This document shows positions 53,781-55,076 of a stretch of DNA of 55,076 bases, piece by piece; within the stretch, counting starts at the first letter, position 1, and each line of letters starts with the position of its first letter. The stretch spans positions 1 to 55,076 of the forward strand of contig QZKN01000073.1 in the NCBI GenBank assembly GCA_003598175.1, given 5' to 3'. The DNA comes from Candidatus Omnitrophota bacterium. Lineage in GTDB: Bacteria > Hinthialibacterota > Hinthialibacteria > Hinthialibacterales > Hinthialibacteraceae. The notes beneath the pieces were generated by a model. The model made no database searches. It was not told the origin of the DNA and saw only the letters and a program-made list of their open reading frames with translations. Position numbers and translations under genes: made by a program.

Positions 53781-54377
53781 ATGAAAATCATCGGTATGAA
53801 TTGTAGCCCGAGAAAAGGAAAAAGCACTTATCATGCGCTCGCCATCTGCCTGGAAAGCGTGCGGGAGACTCACCCGGAAATGGAAACGGAGATCATTGAA
53901 TTGGGAGGGCTTGATATTCACGGGTGTCTCGCTTGTGGGATATGTAAAAAAGACTTGACCTGCGCGATTGATGACGATTTTAAATCTCTCATTCCCAAAT
54001 TAGCCGATCCGGAGATCGGCGGCATGGTGATCGGCGCGCCGGTTTATATGGGCACGATGACGTCCCAATGCAAGGCGTTCCTGGATCGCAGTTGTTCCTT
54101 TCGCCGCAATGGATTTCTTTTCCGCGACCGCGTCGGCGGCGTTCTTGCGGTCGGCGGCATACGCAACGGGGGACAGGAATTGACGATCCAGGCCGTCCAG
54201 GCCGCCTTGCTCATTCACGACATGATCATTGTCAGCGATGGCATGGATACCGCTCATTTTGGCGGCACATTGTGGAATGCCAATGACCAGGGTTTGGAAC
54301 CGGATGAGTTTGGTAGAAAATTGGCAGGCAATCTCGGTCGAAGAGTCGCCGATGTGGTGTGGAAAATTCGGAAATGA
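53781..54377 (+). CDS. Flavodoxin-fold NAD(P)H-dependent reductase with an Fe-S-type cysteine motif
   Basis: This 198-residue protein has the FMN-phosphate loop MNCSPRKGKS at its start and, later, VIGAPVYMGTMTSQCKAFLDR, typical of NADPH-dependent FMN reductases. The motif CLACGICKKDLTCAIDDDF (Cys49, Cys52, Cys55, Cys61) matches iron-sulfur flavoproteins of methanogens and other anaerobes, which carry a 4Fe-4S cluster for electron transfer. AAAGGAG precedes ATG 53781. It lies 121 bases after the radical SAM gene. Confidence 0.9.
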   Translation: MKIIGMNCSPRKGKSTYHALAICLESVRETHPEMETEIIELGGLDIHGCLACGICKKDLTCAIDDDFKSLIPKLADPEIGGMVIGAPVYMGTMTSQCKAFLDRSCSFRRNGFLFRDRVGGVLAVGGIRNGGQELTIQAVQAALLIHDMIIVSDGMDTAHFGGTLWNANDQGLEPDEFGRKLAGNLGRRVADVVWKIRK

Positions 54378-54527
54378 ACGAATGCCCTTCCTCGTTTTCT
54401 TTCCCGCAATAGAACCCTAGCGATACATCGTATCCGTTGTATATTGTTATACATTTTTTTATAAATCCCAATGATATGGCGACGCAGGGAATACACGACT
54501 CCACACTTGCTAATCAAGTTATATTCA

Positions 54528-54550
54528 GATAAAATTATATATACTTTATC
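54528..54550. promoter_or_regulatory. Candidate operator palindrome upstream of the ArsR gene
   Basis: GATAAA and TTTATC arms separated by 11 AT-rich bases lie 21 bases before the ArsR start codon. ArsR repressors often bind such AT-rich dyads over their own promoter. The evidence is position and symmetry only. Confidence 0.35.
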
Positions 54551-54571
54551 ACCTTAATCCGAGGGGATGCG

Positions 54572-54940
54572 ATGACTGAAAAAAAACAACTCGATGAACT
54601 GAATGAAATAGCTGCTCTTTTGAAGGCCATGGCAAATCCAGTCCGTCTGGCCATTCTGGAGGAATTATGCCAGGGAGCAAAATGTGTTCAGGATGTACAG
54701 GAAATTGTCGACATCTCTCAACCCAATTTATCCCAACACCTCGCCAATCTTAAAAAAGGGAATCTGATTAATTCGTATTCCAGCGGCCCGTTACGCTGTT
54801 ATTATCTTTTAAATCCTTCTCTGGTAAAAAATCTTTTGAAGGAATTGAAAAAAGAACGCCGTATCACTGTCCGTCCTCGCCAGTCAGTCATTCGAGAAGT
54901 AAACCGCAACCGCATCAAACAAGTGAAAAAAACTACGTAA
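54572..54940 (+). CDS. ArsR-family winged-helix regulator
   Basis: This 122-residue protein has the ArsR layout: KAMANPVRLAILEEL, then the recognition helix DISQPNLSQHLANLKKGNL, and a wing SYSSGPLRCYYLL. Cys33 and Cys38 (ELCQGAKC) flank the start of the second helix, near the place of the ELCVC metal site in ArsR, which suggests thiol or metal sensing. The last 20 residues are basic. It may regulate the flavoprotein gene or itself. The end of the window (54941-55076) holds nothing further recognised. Confidence 0.9.
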   Translation: MTEKKQLDELNEIAALLKAMANPVRLAILEELCQGAKCVQDVQEIVDISQPNLSQHLANLKKGNLINSYSSGPLRCYYLLNPSLVKNLLKELKKERRITVRPRQSVIREVNRNRIKQVKKTT

Positions 54941-55076
54941 ATCCCGATTTGTTGGATGATAGAATATGGCATTCCCCCACGGCAATCGCATGAAAAAACA
55001 AGCAATTACCCGGATATAATATTCAAGAAATAGTTTTCATCCCACCCCGCTCGTTTCCGTCTTGCCTTGACGCCGC

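Overview
This is a roughly 55 kb chromosomal piece of a Gram-negative-type, probably anaerobic and uncultured bacterium, with moderate GC and long intergenic gaps full of palindromic repeats. Many genes encode exported proteins, several with twin-arginine signals. Typical families are Gfo/Idh and enolase-superfamily proteins with Tat signals, DUF6807, a PQQ-propeller/methyltransferase fusion, a DUF5117-type metalloprotease and DUF362. This resembles planctomycete, lentisphaera or Hydrogenedentes/Sumerlaeota-like genomes, but no rRNA or ribosomal protein gene is present, so the phylum is a guess. I saw no tRNA, rRNA, CRISPR array or complete insertion sequence.

Layout. 1-3700: the end of a secreted multi-domain protein interrupted by an in-frame TGA, an M23 peptidase gene with a truncated duplicate of its 5' end, and a YoeB-type toxin-antitoxin module between direct repeats. 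3693-6005: a secreted double alpha/beta-hydrolase. 6503-10383: 2-aminoethylphosphonate breakdown (PhnW, PhnX and a CoA-acylating aldehyde dehydrogenase), followed by a lone solute-binding protein. 18922-12018 (minus): a tight five-gene operon encoding a membrane-anchored vWA protein, a dynamin-like GTPase, a SrfB-like Hsp70/actin-fold ATPase and two small membrane proteins. It is the best candidate here for a poorly described system. 19021-32084 (minus): a DUF2442 protein, an active/inactive M16 protease pair, a large zinc metalloprotease and three secreted proteins of unclear function.

32385-43000: a secreted beta-propeller protein, an MFS transporter, an apparently exported AmmeMemoRadiSam set (MEMO-AMMECR1 fusion, DUF362, radical SAM), an SGNH hydrolase, a PIN toxin-antitoxin pair and a Tat-exported Gfo/Idh oxidoreductase. 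43235-46590: an ABC-2 exporter operon in which one permease is split in two overlapping frames. 47430-49210: a small helix-turn-helix-like protein and a galactonate-dehydratase-like enzyme. 49301-54940: a sigma-54 activator with a cysteine-bearing PAS domain, followed by two NifX-like proteins, a DUF5320 protein, an FmdB-type zinc ribbon, a radical SAM protein, an Fe-S flavoprotein and an ArsR regulator. This looks like a redox or metal-cofactor module of anaerobes.

Two palindromic repeat families recur between genes. At three places they join with a conserved spacer into one composite element of about 155-180 bp.
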